Positions 10,001 through 17,790 of a DNA stretch of 64,000 nucleotides are shown here, piece after piece. The notes under the pieces were generated by a model, which did not search any database, was not told where the DNA came from, and saw only the letters and a list, made by a program, of their open reading frames with translations. Origin of the DNA: Limisphaerales bacterium (GTDB lineage: Bacteria > Verrucomicrobiota > Verrucomicrobiia > Limisphaerales > UBA1100); the NCBI GenBank assembly GCA_014382585.1, contig JACNJL010000048.1, positions 1-64,000 on the forward strand. Reading direction: 5' to 3'. Position numbers and translations under genes: made by a program. Position 1 is the stretch's first letter. The number at the start of each line of letters is the position of its first letter.

Positions 10001-10354
10001 CGATTTGTCGATGCCGATGAGTTGGATTTGGTTGGCGCGCGTTTTTGTCGCGCCTGATTCATCCTCGGCAAATCCTGCGGCTCCGAGCATCAGGACGGGG
10101 GCGAAATGAGTTGGGTTATCCAGTTCGATTGCTTTCGCGAGGTCCGCACGGAAAAAACGGTCGTGCTGGACCGTTGCTGCCTGAATGTAGCCGAGGCGTT
10201 GCTCGGCCTGAATTTGCAGCGTTCGTTTTACTGAATCCCCCACCACCAGCGAGCCGGTGAGCACGGCGCCGGCTACGATGGCCCCGAGCAGGGTGCCAAG
10301 GTGCGAGCGTGCGTGGTGCGCAAAGCTGTTAAAAATAAGTCGGCAGCGGGTCAT
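7091..10354 (-). CDS. Large ABC transporter permease with two FtsX domains
   Basis: 1087 residues, far longer than a LolC/MacB permease. It has an N-terminal membrane segment (about 17-38), a very long extracytoplasmic region (about 40-500), a first FtsX block (about 510-700, beginning GGLFIGLSFFLVLAALILMG and containing VEQRAPQIGTLLAIGFTGK), a second extracytoplasmic region, and a C-terminal FtsX block (about 960-1080, with VLERRGELALLQAIGFRKS). This double-FtsX arrangement is known from 'AcfX/YbbP-like' permeases that need no second permease subunit. Its start overlaps the stop of the ATPase gene by one base (TAATG), so the two form one transporter. The substrate is unknown; operon context suggests export of the pathway product. 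Confidence 0.9.
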   Translation of the reverse strand: MTRCRLIFNSFAHHARSHLGTLLGAIVAGAVLTGSLVVGDSVKRTLQIQAEQRLGYIQAATVQHDRFFRADLAKAIELDNPTHFAPVLMLGAAGFAEDESGATKTRANQIQLIGIDKSFWKHAMLKANLPPPMKDGEALINPRLAAQLGLKAGDEFRLRIAKPSVLPRDAPLSVTEDLTVRLRLTVAKVTSANSELANFSLRPGAVPPFNVFVPLAWLQNKAELDGRANAMLASGPKPTKELVQSANATLKTEWRLADAELELLENETNGVIDLRTDRIFLDANTLKATSDTQTALTYIANEFRLGTNAVPYSMITGVSDGFFEHTPTGDEILITQWLADDLGAKAGDKIEMDYFVLGLNRQLEEHLHTFTVTGIVPTEEPGWRELMPKFPGIVDKDNLRDWNPGIDFYSSRIRDQDEDYWKQHRGTPKAFIALATAQKLWANRYGEATTVRYTFAKGKRAQIESALQEKLNPADIGLVFRDVRTEAITGQSASDFGGLFIGLSFFLVLAALILMGLLFVFGVEQRAPQIGTLLAIGFTGKTVRNLLLTEGLVLALIGAALGAWAGLGYTQALVHLLNSEWGGAIGNGSLVYHAKPLTVLYGVLGGLFVALFTIWLTVRKLSRANAIALLQGAPAQPSATTAGSKAIITAIICAVGAIALGFAMKDAQGQMKAGGFFGAGMLLLISGLCVCHVWLGKLAAGGGSSLASFASLGAMGWRGSARRRGRSLACIGLLACGVFLLIAVGAFRLDPNEGANERWGGTGGFALFGQSDVPVLYDLNTQKGREKMALDGEVNLVQFRVRAGDDASCLNLNQTREPRLLGVNPKALADKKAFTFAQGTGWKVLDETERDAVPAIVDMNTGMWMLHVRVGDVIDYPDESGGTFKIRIAGFLANSVLQGDLIISEKHFVKHFPSASGYRVFLIDSADPKATAAALNFALEDYGLELTPATRRLAEFSQVQNTYLDIFQALGGLALLLGSAGLGVVVLRNVLERRGELALLQAIGFRKSALHWLVLAEHGGLLILGLAAGIISAAVAVWPTLSAPGQGMPLELLAWTVGGILLSGLLWTWLASAAALRGKLLPALRHE

Positions 10355-11040
10355 TATTTAATTTGGCCCTCGTTGAGTTCCACGGTGCGAGTCATTTGGG
10401 CGGCGAGTGTTTCGGAGTGGGTAACGGTGATGAGGGTGACGTTTTCCTCGGTATTCAATTCCACGAGCAACTGGCCGAGTTGATCAGCGGTGGCTTGGTC
10501 GAGGGCGCCGGTGGGTTCATCGGCGAGGAGCAATTGAGGCTCGTTGATGAGCGCGCGCACCACAGCCACGCGCTGGCGTTCGCCACCGGAAAGTTGGCCG
10601 GGTCGGTGCGAAAGCCGTTCGGCAAGGCCCACGCGGTCAAGCAGGCGGCCAGCGCGATCTTCATCATCTTCGGTGGTGCGTCCGTGGGCGAGCGTGGGTA
10701 CGAGTACGTTTTCCATCACGGTGCATTGCGGCAGCAAATGGTGGCTTTGGAAAACGAACCCCATCTCGCGATTGCGCAAAATGGCTAATTCGTCCGCGTC
10801 CAGTTCACCGAGGTTGCGGCCATCGAATGCGATGGTGCCGTCGGTCGGTTGGTCGAGCGTGCCGATGAGGTTGAGCAGCGTGCTTTTGCCGCAACCGGAA
10901 GGGCCAACGATGGCGATGGATTCGCCGCCCGCTACTTCCATCGACAAGTTCCGCAACACTTGGAGCGGTTCACCGGCGTCGGCAGAGGGGAATTCGCGGG
11001 AAATATTTTTTAGCTGCAGCAGAGGAGTATCGTTGGGCAT
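10354..11040 (-). CDS. ABC transporter ATP-binding protein (YbbA/LolD type)
   Basis: 228 residues. Walker A is GPSGCGKS (46-53), the Q-loop is VFQSHHLLPQ, the signature is LSGGERQR (150-157), Walker B is LLLADEPTGALD, and the H-loop is VTHSE. The closest types are LolD, MacB and YbbA ATPases, which pair with FtsX permeases. The start ATG lies 3 nt after the stop of the ligase gene, and its stop overlaps the permease start. It therefore bridges the enzyme genes and the transporter genes of the same operon, the main argument that the product of the upstream enzymes is exported. Confidence 0.93.
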   Translation of the reverse strand: MPNDTPLLQLKNISREFPSADAGEPLQVLRNLSMEVAGGESIAIVGPSGCGKSTLLNLIGTLDQPTDGTIAFDGRNLGELDADELAILRNREMGFVFQSHHLLPQCTVMENVLVPTLAHGRTTEDDEDRAGRLLDRVGLAERLSHRPGQLSGGERQRVAVVRALINEPQLLLADEPTGALDQATADQLGQLLVELNTEENVTLITVTHSETLAAQMTRTVELNEGQIK

Positions 11041-11043
11041 GGG

Positions 11044-12312
11044 TTATTCTTTAATCCAGCGTTTGGCTTTGAGCTCGAAGCGGGGGAGGGTTTCGGGTGC
11101 GACGGTTTCCACGGGGATGCGGAGGTTGAGTTGGGTGCGGAGGGTGTCGGTGATTTGTTCGGCGAGGGTGGAGGCGTTGGCCTCGGGTTTGGGTTCGATG
11201 CGGAGGCGGAGTTCGGCCATTTCGGTTTTCTGGGAAATAATGACTTGATATTCGGCGACGCCATCGAAGGGGCGGAGGATGTGCTCGAAGGCGCTGGGGT
11301 AAATATTGACGCCGCGAATGATGACCATATCGTCCGCGCGACCAAGAATGCCGCCGCGCAGAATGAGGGCGTCGCCGTGGGTCTCGGGGCGCACGAGGTC
11401 GCCGGTGCGATAGCGGAGCAACGGCATCGCGGTGCGGGTGAGGGGGGTGAGGATGAGTTCGCCTTCTTCGCCGTTGGCGACGGGCGCGTGGGTTTCGGGA
11501 TGGACGATTTCGGCGAGGTAAGCGGCGTCGATGATTTGCAGATTATTTTTTTCACGAGGCCACTCGTGGGTGACGGGGCCGACTTCGGTCATGCCGTGAT
11601 GATCAAACACTTTGGCGTTGGGCCACGCGCTTTCGATGCGTTCGCGCGTGGCGGGAATGCTCCCGCCCGGTTCACCGGCGACGACAATGGTTTTCAGCTT
11701 GGACTGCGATAGATCGATGCTTTCCTGCGCAGCTACTTCGGCAAGCCGCAGGGCGTAAGTGGGCGTGCAGCAGAGCAGGGAGATTTCGTTTTCCAACAGA
11801 ATGCGCAGGCGCGTGGTGCTGGTGAGGCCGCCGCCGGGGAAGCAGAGGCAACCCATTTGCGCGGCGGCTTCGTAGGCCATCCAGAAGCCAATGAAGGGGC
11901 CAAAGGAAAATGCGAACAGCGCGCGGTCGCCGGACGTGATGCCGGCGGCACGGTAAACTGTTTGCCAACTCTCGAGCATACTTTGCCAGCTTTCAGGTGT
12001 GTCCAGCCAACGCAGTGGCGTGCCGGTGGTGCCGCTGGTTTGGTGAATGCGGGTGTAGTGCTCGAGTGGAAAAGTGAGGTTGCTGCCGTAAGGTGCGTGG
12101 GCGGCTTGGTCGGTGACGAGTTCGTCTTTGGTAGTGAATGGGCAGCGCTCGGCAAAGTCTTCGAGGCTGGCGATGGAATCATCGATGTCCGCCGCCGCGA
12201 GTTTTTTTTCGTAAAACGCATTGGCGGGGCGCACCGCGCGGATGAGGTCGCGCAGTTGCTCGAGTTGTCGGGCACGGATGGTTTTCCGACTGGTTGATGG
12301 CGCATTGGCCAT
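11044..12312 (-). CDS. Phenylacetate-CoA ligase-like (PaaK-type) AMP-forming ligase
   Basis: 422 residues, the size of PaaK-type adenylate-forming ligases rather than the larger acyl-CoA synthetases. The phosphate-binding loop is SGTTGTP (93-99), preceded by HYTRIHQ. An HHGMTEVGP motif corresponds to the family's adenine-binding region, and the C-terminal domain carries GRADDMVIIRGVNIYPSAFE, typical of PaaK. Known members activate aryl acids to aryl-AMP and aryl-CoA. With a chorismate-lyase-like protein in the same operon, a hydroxybenzoate-type substrate is reasonable (inference). The MANAPS start is chosen because the upstream extension of the frame runs antisense-like through the membrane protein gene. 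The gap to the upstream gene is 5 nt. Confidence 0.88.
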   Translation of the reverse strand: MANAPSTSRKTIRARQLEQLRDLIRAVRPANAFYEKKLAAADIDDSIASLEDFAERCPFTTKDELVTDQAAHAPYGSNLTFPLEHYTRIHQTSGTTGTPLRWLDTPESWQSMLESWQTVYRAAGITSGDRALFAFSFGPFIGFWMAYEAAAQMGCLCFPGGGLTSTTRLRILLENEISLLCCTPTYALRLAEVAAQESIDLSQSKLKTIVVAGEPGGSIPATRERIESAWPNAKVFDHHGMTEVGPVTHEWPREKNNLQIIDAAYLAEIVHPETHAPVANGEEGELILTPLTRTAMPLLRYRTGDLVRPETHGDALILRGGILGRADDMVIIRGVNIYPSAFEHILRPFDGVAEYQVIISQKTEMAELRLRIEPKPEANASTLAEQITDTLRTQLNLRIPVETVAPETLPRFELKAKRWIKE

Positions 12313-12317
12313 GGTGA

Positions 12318-12866
12318 TTAATTGGCTTTCTCGGTGGCGACGGGCTTTTCCGTGGGCGGTGGTTTGGGCGGATTTTGGGTGACGAGATAACCGCCCAGCG
12401 CGGCGAGGCAAATGCCGATAATGAAAGGGGGTTTCACAAATGCCCAGTTGCCTTCCTTGGTGGTGTTTACGATGGCGTTCACGATGGGCGCGCCAGCGAA
12501 GATGATGGACATCACAATGGGAACATAAATCGGCGGATTTGGTGACGCACCGAAAGCGAGCAACACGCCGAGCGCGCCAATCGCGCCGAGGATGCCGGCG
12601 ATGAGTGACCACTTCAGGCCTTTCGCCGGGTAAGCCCAAAATTCAATCGGGCCGCCTTTGAGTTTCAAAAGAATCAGCGGCGCAATGACCGCCGTGAGAA
12701 AATAAGCGAGGCCCACCCAAAGAAACGCCATGATGCGGCCGTGTTCTTTGTTTTCCATGCTGGTGGAGCCGGTGTGCATGCACACGCCGTAGACGCCCCA
12801 GCAGGCGACGGTGAGAAGGGCCCATGCGTACCATGGGATACCAGATGCGGTGGTGGTTGCTGCCAT
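12318..12866 (-). CDS. Small multispanning membrane protein (DMT/EamA-like half)
   Basis: 182 residues from ATG 12866 with about five hydrophobic segments: WYAWALLTVACWGVYGV, IMAFLWVGLAYFLTAVIAP, WSLIAGILGAIGALGVLLAF, YVPIVMSIIFAGAPIVNAI and FIIGICLAALGGYLV. The tail is proline/lysine-rich (PPKPPPTEKPV). Size and pattern resemble half of a drug/metabolite (DMT, EamA or GRP-sugar) transporter. Upstream of the ATG the frame extends to a TTG at 12905 that overlaps the thioesterase stop as TTGA, matching the overlaps elsewhere in the operon, so the start may be there. The transported compound is unknown. Confidence 0.78.
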   Translation of the reverse strand: MAATTTASGIPWYAWALLTVACWGVYGVCMHTGSTSMENKEHGRIMAFLWVGLAYFLTAVIAPLILLKLKGGPIEFWAYPAKGLKWSLIAGILGAIGALGVLLAFGASPNPPIYVPIVMSIIFAGAPIVNAIVNTTKEGNWAFVKPPFIIGICLAALGGYLVTQNPPKPPPTEKPVATEKAN

Positions 12867-12901
12867 TTTTTTTTGTGACTTTCTATTTTGGGTTGGTTTG
12901 C

Positions 12902-13336
12902 TCAAACGTTAATGATCAATTTATCCTCGGGCGCGGCCTCGATGAGGGAGGCAATTTCGGGCGGGATGTTGGCGGCTTTCATTTCGCCGGCTTCGTTGCG
13001 GCGAACACAGACGATAGTGAATCCGCCGCGGCCGACTTCGGTTCCATTAGCACAAAAACGAAATTGGTATCGGATGGATTTGCTGGTGATGGCTTCCACG
13101 AGCAATTGGATTTCCACTTGATCCTCAAACTTCAGCGGCTTTTTAAAATCGCAGTGGCAATGCACACGTGGCCAGCCGACATCGAGTTCGGAATCCACAA
13201 TCGAGCGGCCGAGTGAACGAAAGAACGCGTGCTCCGCGTGTTCCATGTAGCGGAAATAATTCGCGAAATGGACAATCCCGGCCGCGTCGGTTTCGCTAAA
13301 CTCAACGCGGCGAGTGATATTGAATTCGTGTGCCAT
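12902..13336 (-). CDS. Hotdog-fold acyl-CoA thioesterase (4-HBT/YbgC family)
   Basis: 144 residues, the standard size of a 4-hydroxybenzoyl-CoA thioesterase-like single hotdog. The N-terminal signature FSETDAAGIVHFANYFRYME includes the catalytic aspartate at residue 17, as in the Pseudomonas 4-HBT enzyme. Later strands IEVDVGW-like, FKKPLKFEDQVEIQL and FRFCANGTEVGRGGFTIVCV complete the fold. It would hydrolyse an acyl- or aroyl-CoA. Encoded with a PaaK-like ligase and a chorismate-lyase-like protein, an aromatic CoA ester is plausible (inference). The start ATG overlaps the glycosyltransferase stop (TAATG). Confidence 0.9.
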   Translation of the reverse strand: MAHEFNITRRVEFSETDAAGIVHFANYFRYMEHAEHAFFRSLGRSIVDSELDVGWPRVHCHCDFKKPLKFEDQVEIQLLVEAITSKSIRYQFRFCANGTEVGRGGFTIVCVRRNEAGEMKAANIPPEIASLIEAAPEDKLIINV

Positions 13337-14637
13337 TATGCTTCCGTGGGATTGGGGGTTAACTCGCCAAACGCCGCCGCGATCTCGGTAGCCTTGCGTT
13401 TGACAGAAAAATTTTCGCGGACGGCCTCTCTCGCTTTGAGGCCGAGGGCTTTGGCTTCAGTTGGATTGTGCAGCATTTTTTCGATGGCGTTGGCGAGGCT
13501 TTCGGGCCCGTCGTGACGATAGCACACACCGCCGCCGGTGGCTTCCACCAATTCCGGAAAAGACGCGCAGTGCGGCTGCACCACCGGCACGCCCGCAGCC
13601 ATCGCTTCGATGACATAAAATCCAAAGGACTCGCCAAACTGCGCGGGCACCGAAAGCACGGAGAGCGATTTTAGAAAATCCAGTTTCGCTTCGCGGCTGA
13701 GGTTGGGGTGAAATTCCACATCCCCCAACAACGCCTTGGCGTGCAGTCGCGCGCGCATGCGTTCGACAAACGGTTCGTCCATCGGTCGGCAGCCGCCGCC
13801 AATTTTGAGGCGTAACTGCGGAATGGAATTATTGGCCTTGAGCTTGATGAAGGCGTCGATGAGTGTGTCGAGGCCTTTGTCTTTGCACAGACGCGCGAAG
13901 AATCCGATGACCGGCGGATTGGGTGCCACGCGTTCAGCGGTGTAGCCTTCGTGGTTTATGCCGTTGTGAATCACGCGCACGCGGTCACCGGGCAGTTTGA
14001 GTTTGTCGCGCATTTGCGTTGCGTAAAATTCGCTGGGGGCGATGAAGCAATCCACCTCGCGTGCGCGCTCGGTCATCATTTTCCATACTTGTCCGCGCAA
14101 CCCCTCAGCCATGTTGTCGATGTACGGCGCTTCGTTTTGGAGCATGCAGGCGATCGGTGTGCCGAGTGCCTCCCTGAGCTGCCGTGCGAGCCCGAGTAGC
14201 ATGCAATTGGAAAGGCAAATGACGTCTGGTCTGGGTTGGGTTTTCAGCCAATCGATGAGATGCTCCAGTTCGCGGGCCTGATGCCCGGCTTCGCCGCGCA
14301 ACATCGAGAGGGTGATTTCACCGACGTCCTCGGCATTCGTTTTTCCCATCCGACTCGAAGCCATTTTCAATAACCGTTCCGATCCCACCAGCCGATGCAC
14401 CCACTGTGGCGCGTTGCGATAGAAAGGCGATTTTTGTTCCAAATAAACATTCACGCCATTGTAAAAAATCGGTGAACCCTCCGCTTGGTTTTCCTCATCC
14501 AACATTAGCGGCAAATAAAGCGGCACCATCGTTACCTCGTGCCCATCCTCCCGCAAAGCCGCCACAAGCGCGTTATCGCGGAAACAATTCCCGCAATACA
14601 TATTGCCCGCGCCGGGTGTGATTTGGATGATGTTCAC
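13336..14637 (-). CDS. Glycosyltransferase family 4 (GT-B fold)
   Basis: 433 residues starting at a GTG (14637-14635) that overlaps the upstream stop as GTGA; no ATG fits the conserved N-terminus VNIIQITPGAGNMYCGNCF. The GT-B N-terminal glycine loop (PGAGNMYCGNC) and a C-terminal GT4 donor site (GFFARLCKDKGLDTLIDA, then PAQFGESFGFYVIEAMAAGVPVV with the E-x7-E element) are clear. No signal peptide or membrane segment is seen, so it acts in the cytoplasm. The sugar donor and acceptor are unknown. Position between the flavoprotein and the thioesterase suggests that the pathway product is glycosylated. Confidence 0.9.
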   Translation of the reverse strand: MNIIQITPGAGNMYCGNCFRDNALVAALREDGHEVTMVPLYLPLMLDEENQAEGSPIFYNGVNVYLEQKSPFYRNAPQWVHRLVGSERLLKMASSRMGKTNAEDVGEITLSMLRGEAGHQARELEHLIDWLKTQPRPDVICLSNCMLLGLARQLREALGTPIACMLQNEAPYIDNMAEGLRGQVWKMMTERAREVDCFIAPSEFYATQMRDKLKLPGDRVRVIHNGINHEGYTAERVAPNPPVIGFFARLCKDKGLDTLIDAFIKLKANNSIPQLRLKIGGGCRPMDEPFVERMRARLHAKALLGDVEFHPNLSREAKLDFLKSLSVLSVPAQFGESFGFYVIEAMAAGVPVVQPHCASFPELVEATGGGVCYRHDGPESLANAIEKMLHNPTEAKALGLKAREAVRENFSVKRKATEIAAAFGELTPNPTEA

Positions 14638-15881
14638 TTTAATGGCTCTCCCAAATCCAAAGCCTCCGGCACTTCGCAAAAATCTTCGATGCACTTGAAC
14701 ATGTGACTGAAATCTTTGTTCACGTCGCCGGAGAGGCAGTCGGTGACGTCGCCGGCGACTTCGGGATATTTTTTGACCAGTTTGCCGAAGCTGAAATTTT
14801 CGTTGTAGAAGGCGTAGCAAAGTTTGCGCATATTTTCGATGCCTTCGCGGAGGTCGGTGGCGTATTCGGTGAAGCGTTCGGGCGAGAGGTCGTTGGCTTC
14901 AAGGGCTTCGTGCGCGGCGTCGGCGGCCATCACGCCGCTCTTGAGGGCGAGCATTAGACCGCTGGAAAAAACGGGGTCGAGAAAGCAAAAGGCATCGCCG
15001 AGCAACAGCAAACCGTGCGTGCCGCAGTGGCGCGAGTGATGGGTGAATTCGTTGGTGATATAATATTCGCCAATTTGTGTCGCGGGCGCGAGGTTGTCTT
15101 TCACCCACTGATTGTTTTCAATCTCGCGCTCGAGCATCGCTTTGGGATCGCGCACGCCGTCGCGGCTAAGGTATTTTCCTTCGGCCACCACGCCCACGCT
15201 GGCGCGGTCATCATGCAGCGGGATCCACCAAAACCAGCCTTTTTGCGGCACAAACGCCACGCCCGTCGCGCCTTCGTCGATGCCTTTTTGCCGCACGGCA
15301 CCTTTATAATAAGTCCACACGGCGATTTTATTGAGAAACGGATCGCGCTCGCGCCAGCCGTTGCGGTTGGCGGTGAGGGCTTCTTTGCCGGTGGCATCGA
15401 AGGTGAGCGGTGCGCGGAATTCTTTTTCCTCGCCAGCTTGATCGACAGCGCGCACGCCGACGACTTGTTTGCCTTCCCAAATTAATTCTTTCACCGAAAT
15501 TTCTTCGATGACTTCCGCGCCTTTTTCGCGGGCGTTGTTGAGGAGCATTTCGTCAAACTCCGCACGCATGACCTGCCACGTTTGCGCGACGGTTTCGCGG
15601 TCGTACCGGTCAAAAAAATAAAAGGGCTGGCTCGCGCGGCCATCGGGCGAGACGAATTGCACGCTGTATTTTTTGGTGAAGGCCGATTGTTTGAGTTTTT
15701 CAATCATGCCCAAACGCTCGAGCGGTTGGTACGTGAAAGGCAGGAGCGATTCGCCAATGTGATAACGCGGGAATTTTTCGCGTTCGAGCACCAACACGCG
15801 GCGTCCGTGCTCGGCCAGGATGGCGGCGGCCGCGCTGCCGGCGGGCCCCGCGCCAATGATAATGACGTCGTGGCCGGCCAT
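14634..15881 (-). CDS. FAD-dependent oxidoreductase, flavin-halogenase-like
   Basis: 415 residues. The Rossmann FAD motif is GAGPAG (10-15), then a GESLLP segment (43-48). The second FAD element is in LLLLGDAFCFLDPVFSSG. A WFWWIP sequence (216-221) matches the WxWxIP motif widely used as a marker of flavin-dependent halogenases and their close non-halogenating relatives, including flavoproteins in aryl-polyene pathways. Whether it halogenates cannot be told from sequence alone. ATG 15881 is 2 nt after the stop of the chorismate-lyase-like gene; the longer frame upstream has no family similarity. Its stop overlaps the glycosyltransferase GTG. Confidence 0.87.
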   Translation of the reverse strand: MAGHDVIIIGAGPAGSAAAAILAEHGRRVLVLEREKFPRYHIGESLLPFTYQPLERLGMIEKLKQSAFTKKYSVQFVSPDGRASQPFYFFDRYDRETVAQTWQVMRAEFDEMLLNNAREKGAEVIEEISVKELIWEGKQVVGVRAVDQAGEEKEFRAPLTFDATGKEALTANRNGWRERDPFLNKIAVWTYYKGAVRQKGIDEGATGVAFVPQKGWFWWIPLHDDRASVGVVAEGKYLSRDGVRDPKAMLEREIENNQWVKDNLAPATQIGEYYITNEFTHHSRHCGTHGLLLLGDAFCFLDPVFSSGLMLALKSGVMAADAAHEALEANDLSPERFTEYATDLREGIENMRKLCYAFYNENFSFGKLVKKYPEVAGDVTDCLSGDVNKDFSHMFKCIEDFCEVPEALDLGEPLK

Positions 15882-15883
15882 CG

Positions 15884-16450
15884 TTAAGCGCTGGATTCGG
15901 GCGGCAGAATTTCGACAATCTCGGCGAGATGTTTGCCGTCGAGATTGCGGTGAATGTTGCAGCGGCCGTACAACTCGGTGGAAGCGGGCAAACCGAGGGC
16001 TTCGGTAATAAGCGGGTCGGAGTTCACGCGGAAATACGCTTGCGGGCAACTTTCGTGTAAGATCGCGTGGTCGGCGAGGATGGTGCCGAGGGGCACGCTT
16101 TCACCGAGAATTAGGTCGCGCGCGGCCTCGGGAAATTGCTCGAGATGAATCGCGATCGCGCCAAACTCCACCGGTGCATTGTTTTCACCCGCTTCGAGAA
16201 TGACCTCGCGCGTGTAAGCAGCCTCGGTCACTTCACGGTTGACCATTCGTAGGTGAATGCGGCTGCCATGAAAATGCTCAAGTGTGGGCGTCATGTCATC
16301 GGCGTGCACAAGGAGTTTGCGAAACGGCTCGGGCATTTCCGTGCCGTCGATGGGCAGCAGCTCGGGCGGGGCGACGCCGCTCCGTTGGTAAAAATCGAGC
16401 AACGGCCGCGCAGCGTCGTGCAGGGAGAGGGAGGGAGCGGGTGTGGACAT
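15884..16450 (-). CDS. Chorismate lyase-like protein (UbiC/DUF98 fold)
   Basis: 188 residues. The layout fits the chorismate lyase/DUF98 fold: SRIHLRMVNREV (63-74), AAYTREVILEAG (77-88) with the R81-E-V trio typical of the pyruvate-lyase active site, VPLGTIL (119-125) and a terminal HLAEIVEILP with E178 near the end, as in UbiC. UbiC makes 4-hydroxybenzoate and pyruvate from chorismate; relatives make 3-hydroxybenzoate. Assignment is by motif and spacing, not by search, so it may have another substrate. The start ATG overlaps the radical SAM stop as TGATG. Confidence 0.68.
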   Translation of the reverse strand: MSTPAPSLSLHDAARPLLDFYQRSGVAPPELLPIDGTEMPEPFRKLLVHADDMTPTLEHFHGSRIHLRMVNREVTEAAYTREVILEAGENNAPVEFGAIAIHLEQFPEAARDLILGESVPLGTILADHAILHESCPQAYFRVNSDPLITEALGLPASTELYGRCNIHRNLDGKHLAEIVEILPPESSA

Positions 16451-17790
16451 CAAGCGTAGCGTGCGTTGCGGTGTTCGGGCAAAAAGAATTCGTGCAGCAA
16501 CCGGTCGACCTGCAGCAGGCCTTCGCGGTTGATGGACACGGTGTCGCCTTCGATGTTGAGGTAGCCCCATTCCTTGATGCGTCGGAGCGGTTCCGCAAAA
16601 CGTTCTTGTGGATTCACGTTAAATTTTTTCTCAAAATAATTCAAACTCACCGAGCCCAACTTGAGCTGTAAAATAAATTCCCGAATCAGCCGCTCGTCAT
16701 CCGTCGGCGTCAACGCACGGTGGACAGGCAGTTCGCCGGCATTCACGCGTTCCACGTACGGATCGAAGTCGTGATGGTTTTGATAATGCACCCCGCCGAT
16801 GTGGCCGAAGGACGCGACGCCCAGCGAAAGTAAATCCGCGCCCGCCCAAAGTTGGTCGCGGTATTCAAAAGTGCTCTTGGCCTTGTCCTTCACCGCTGTG
16901 TACGCGCTGCCGATGGTGTAACCGGCGGCTTCAAGCTCGGCGAACGCATAATCCGTCCAGCGACGTTTGGTTTCCCAATCGGCCACCGGCGCGGTGAGTT
17001 TGCCGTCCTCCTGCATCCGTTTGTAAATGGTCGTATTGTATGGCACTTCCATTTGATAAACCGTCACGCTGTCGGGTGACATCTCGATGGTTTTGGCCAC
17101 GCACGCTTTCCAGTTATCCTCGGTTTCATCGAGCATCCCCGCGATGAGATCGATGTTGATTTGTGGGAAACCCACTTCGCGCGCGAAATTATAAGCGCGG
17201 TCAATCTCGCCGCCGCGATGGGCGCGTCCGTTGATTTCCAGAATGTGATCGTCAAAATTTTCCACGCCCAAGCTCAAACGAGTGACGCCCACCTCGCGGA
17301 TAATTTTTAGCTTCGCATCCGTCAGCGTGCCCGGCTCGCATTCGAACGTGACCTCCTCCACTTCATCCCACGGCAGCAATGCCTTCATCCCTTCGGTGAG
17401 ATAGCTCAGTTGTTTGGTGGAAAGATAACTCGGCGTGCCGCCGCCAAAATAAACAAAGCGCGGCGAGCGCCCGCCGATAAACGGTTGGCGCGCGTAAATT
17501 TTCAGCTCCGCCAACGTGGCATCGAGGTAGCTTTTAATTGCCGCCGAATCTTTGTCCGTATAAACGCGGAAATAACAAAAGTGACACCGTTTGCGGCAAA
17601 ACGGAATGTGCAGATAAAGCCCCAACGGCGTGCCCTCATCCGGCGCGCGCTCCATCGCTTCCATCACTTCCGGCACGGCCTCCGTTTGCCAAAACGAAAA
17701 CGGCGGATAATTCGACACAAAATAATTCCCCACCGTCGTTTGGGTTTCCAGTTTCGGCTTGGCTGCGGGTTCGAGAGGTGCGTTGCTCAT
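16450..17790 (-). CDS. Radical SAM protein, HemN/HemW-like
   Basis: 446 residues. The cluster-binding motif C65-x3-C69-x2-C72 lies in HIPFCRKRCHFC, typical of the coproporphyrinogen III dehydrogenase-like (HemN/HemW) group. Other group features are FGGGTPSYL, EVTFECEPGT, RLSLGVENF and a C-terminal HemN_C-type domain (about 370-440, beginning DDERLIREFILQLK). HemN itself decarboxylates coproporphyrinogen, HemW is a haem chaperone, and relatives include methyltransferases. Its position within an operon for an aromatic compound, not among haem genes, argues for a dedicated role. The ATG overlaps the upstream stop as ATGA. Confidence 0.88.
   Translation of the reverse strand: MSNAPLEPAAKPKLETQTTVGNYFVSNYPPFSFWQTEAVPEVMEAMERAPDEGTPLGLYLHIPFCRKRCHFCYFRVYTDKDSAAIKSYLDATLAELKIYARQPFIGGRSPRFVYFGGGTPSYLSTKQLSYLTEGMKALLPWDEVEEVTFECEPGTLTDAKLKIIREVGVTRLSLGVENFDDHILEINGRAHRGGEIDRAYNFAREVGFPQINIDLIAGMLDETEDNWKACVAKTIEMSPDSVTVYQMEVPYNTTIYKRMQEDGKLTAPVADWETKRRWTDYAFAELEAAGYTIGSAYTAVKDKAKSTFEYRDQLWAGADLLSLGVASFGHIGGVHYQNHHDFDPYVERVNAGELPVHRALTPTDDERLIREFILQLKLGSVSLNYFEKKFNVNPQERFAEPLRRIKEWGYLNIEGDTVSINREGLLQVDRLLHEFFLPEHRNARYA

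Noticed and set aside
13336-14820. Upstream ATG for the glycosyltransferase giving 494 residues
   Set aside because: The extension is Arg-rich and antisense to the flavoprotein gene; the GTG overlapping the upstream stop fits the conserved N-terminus.
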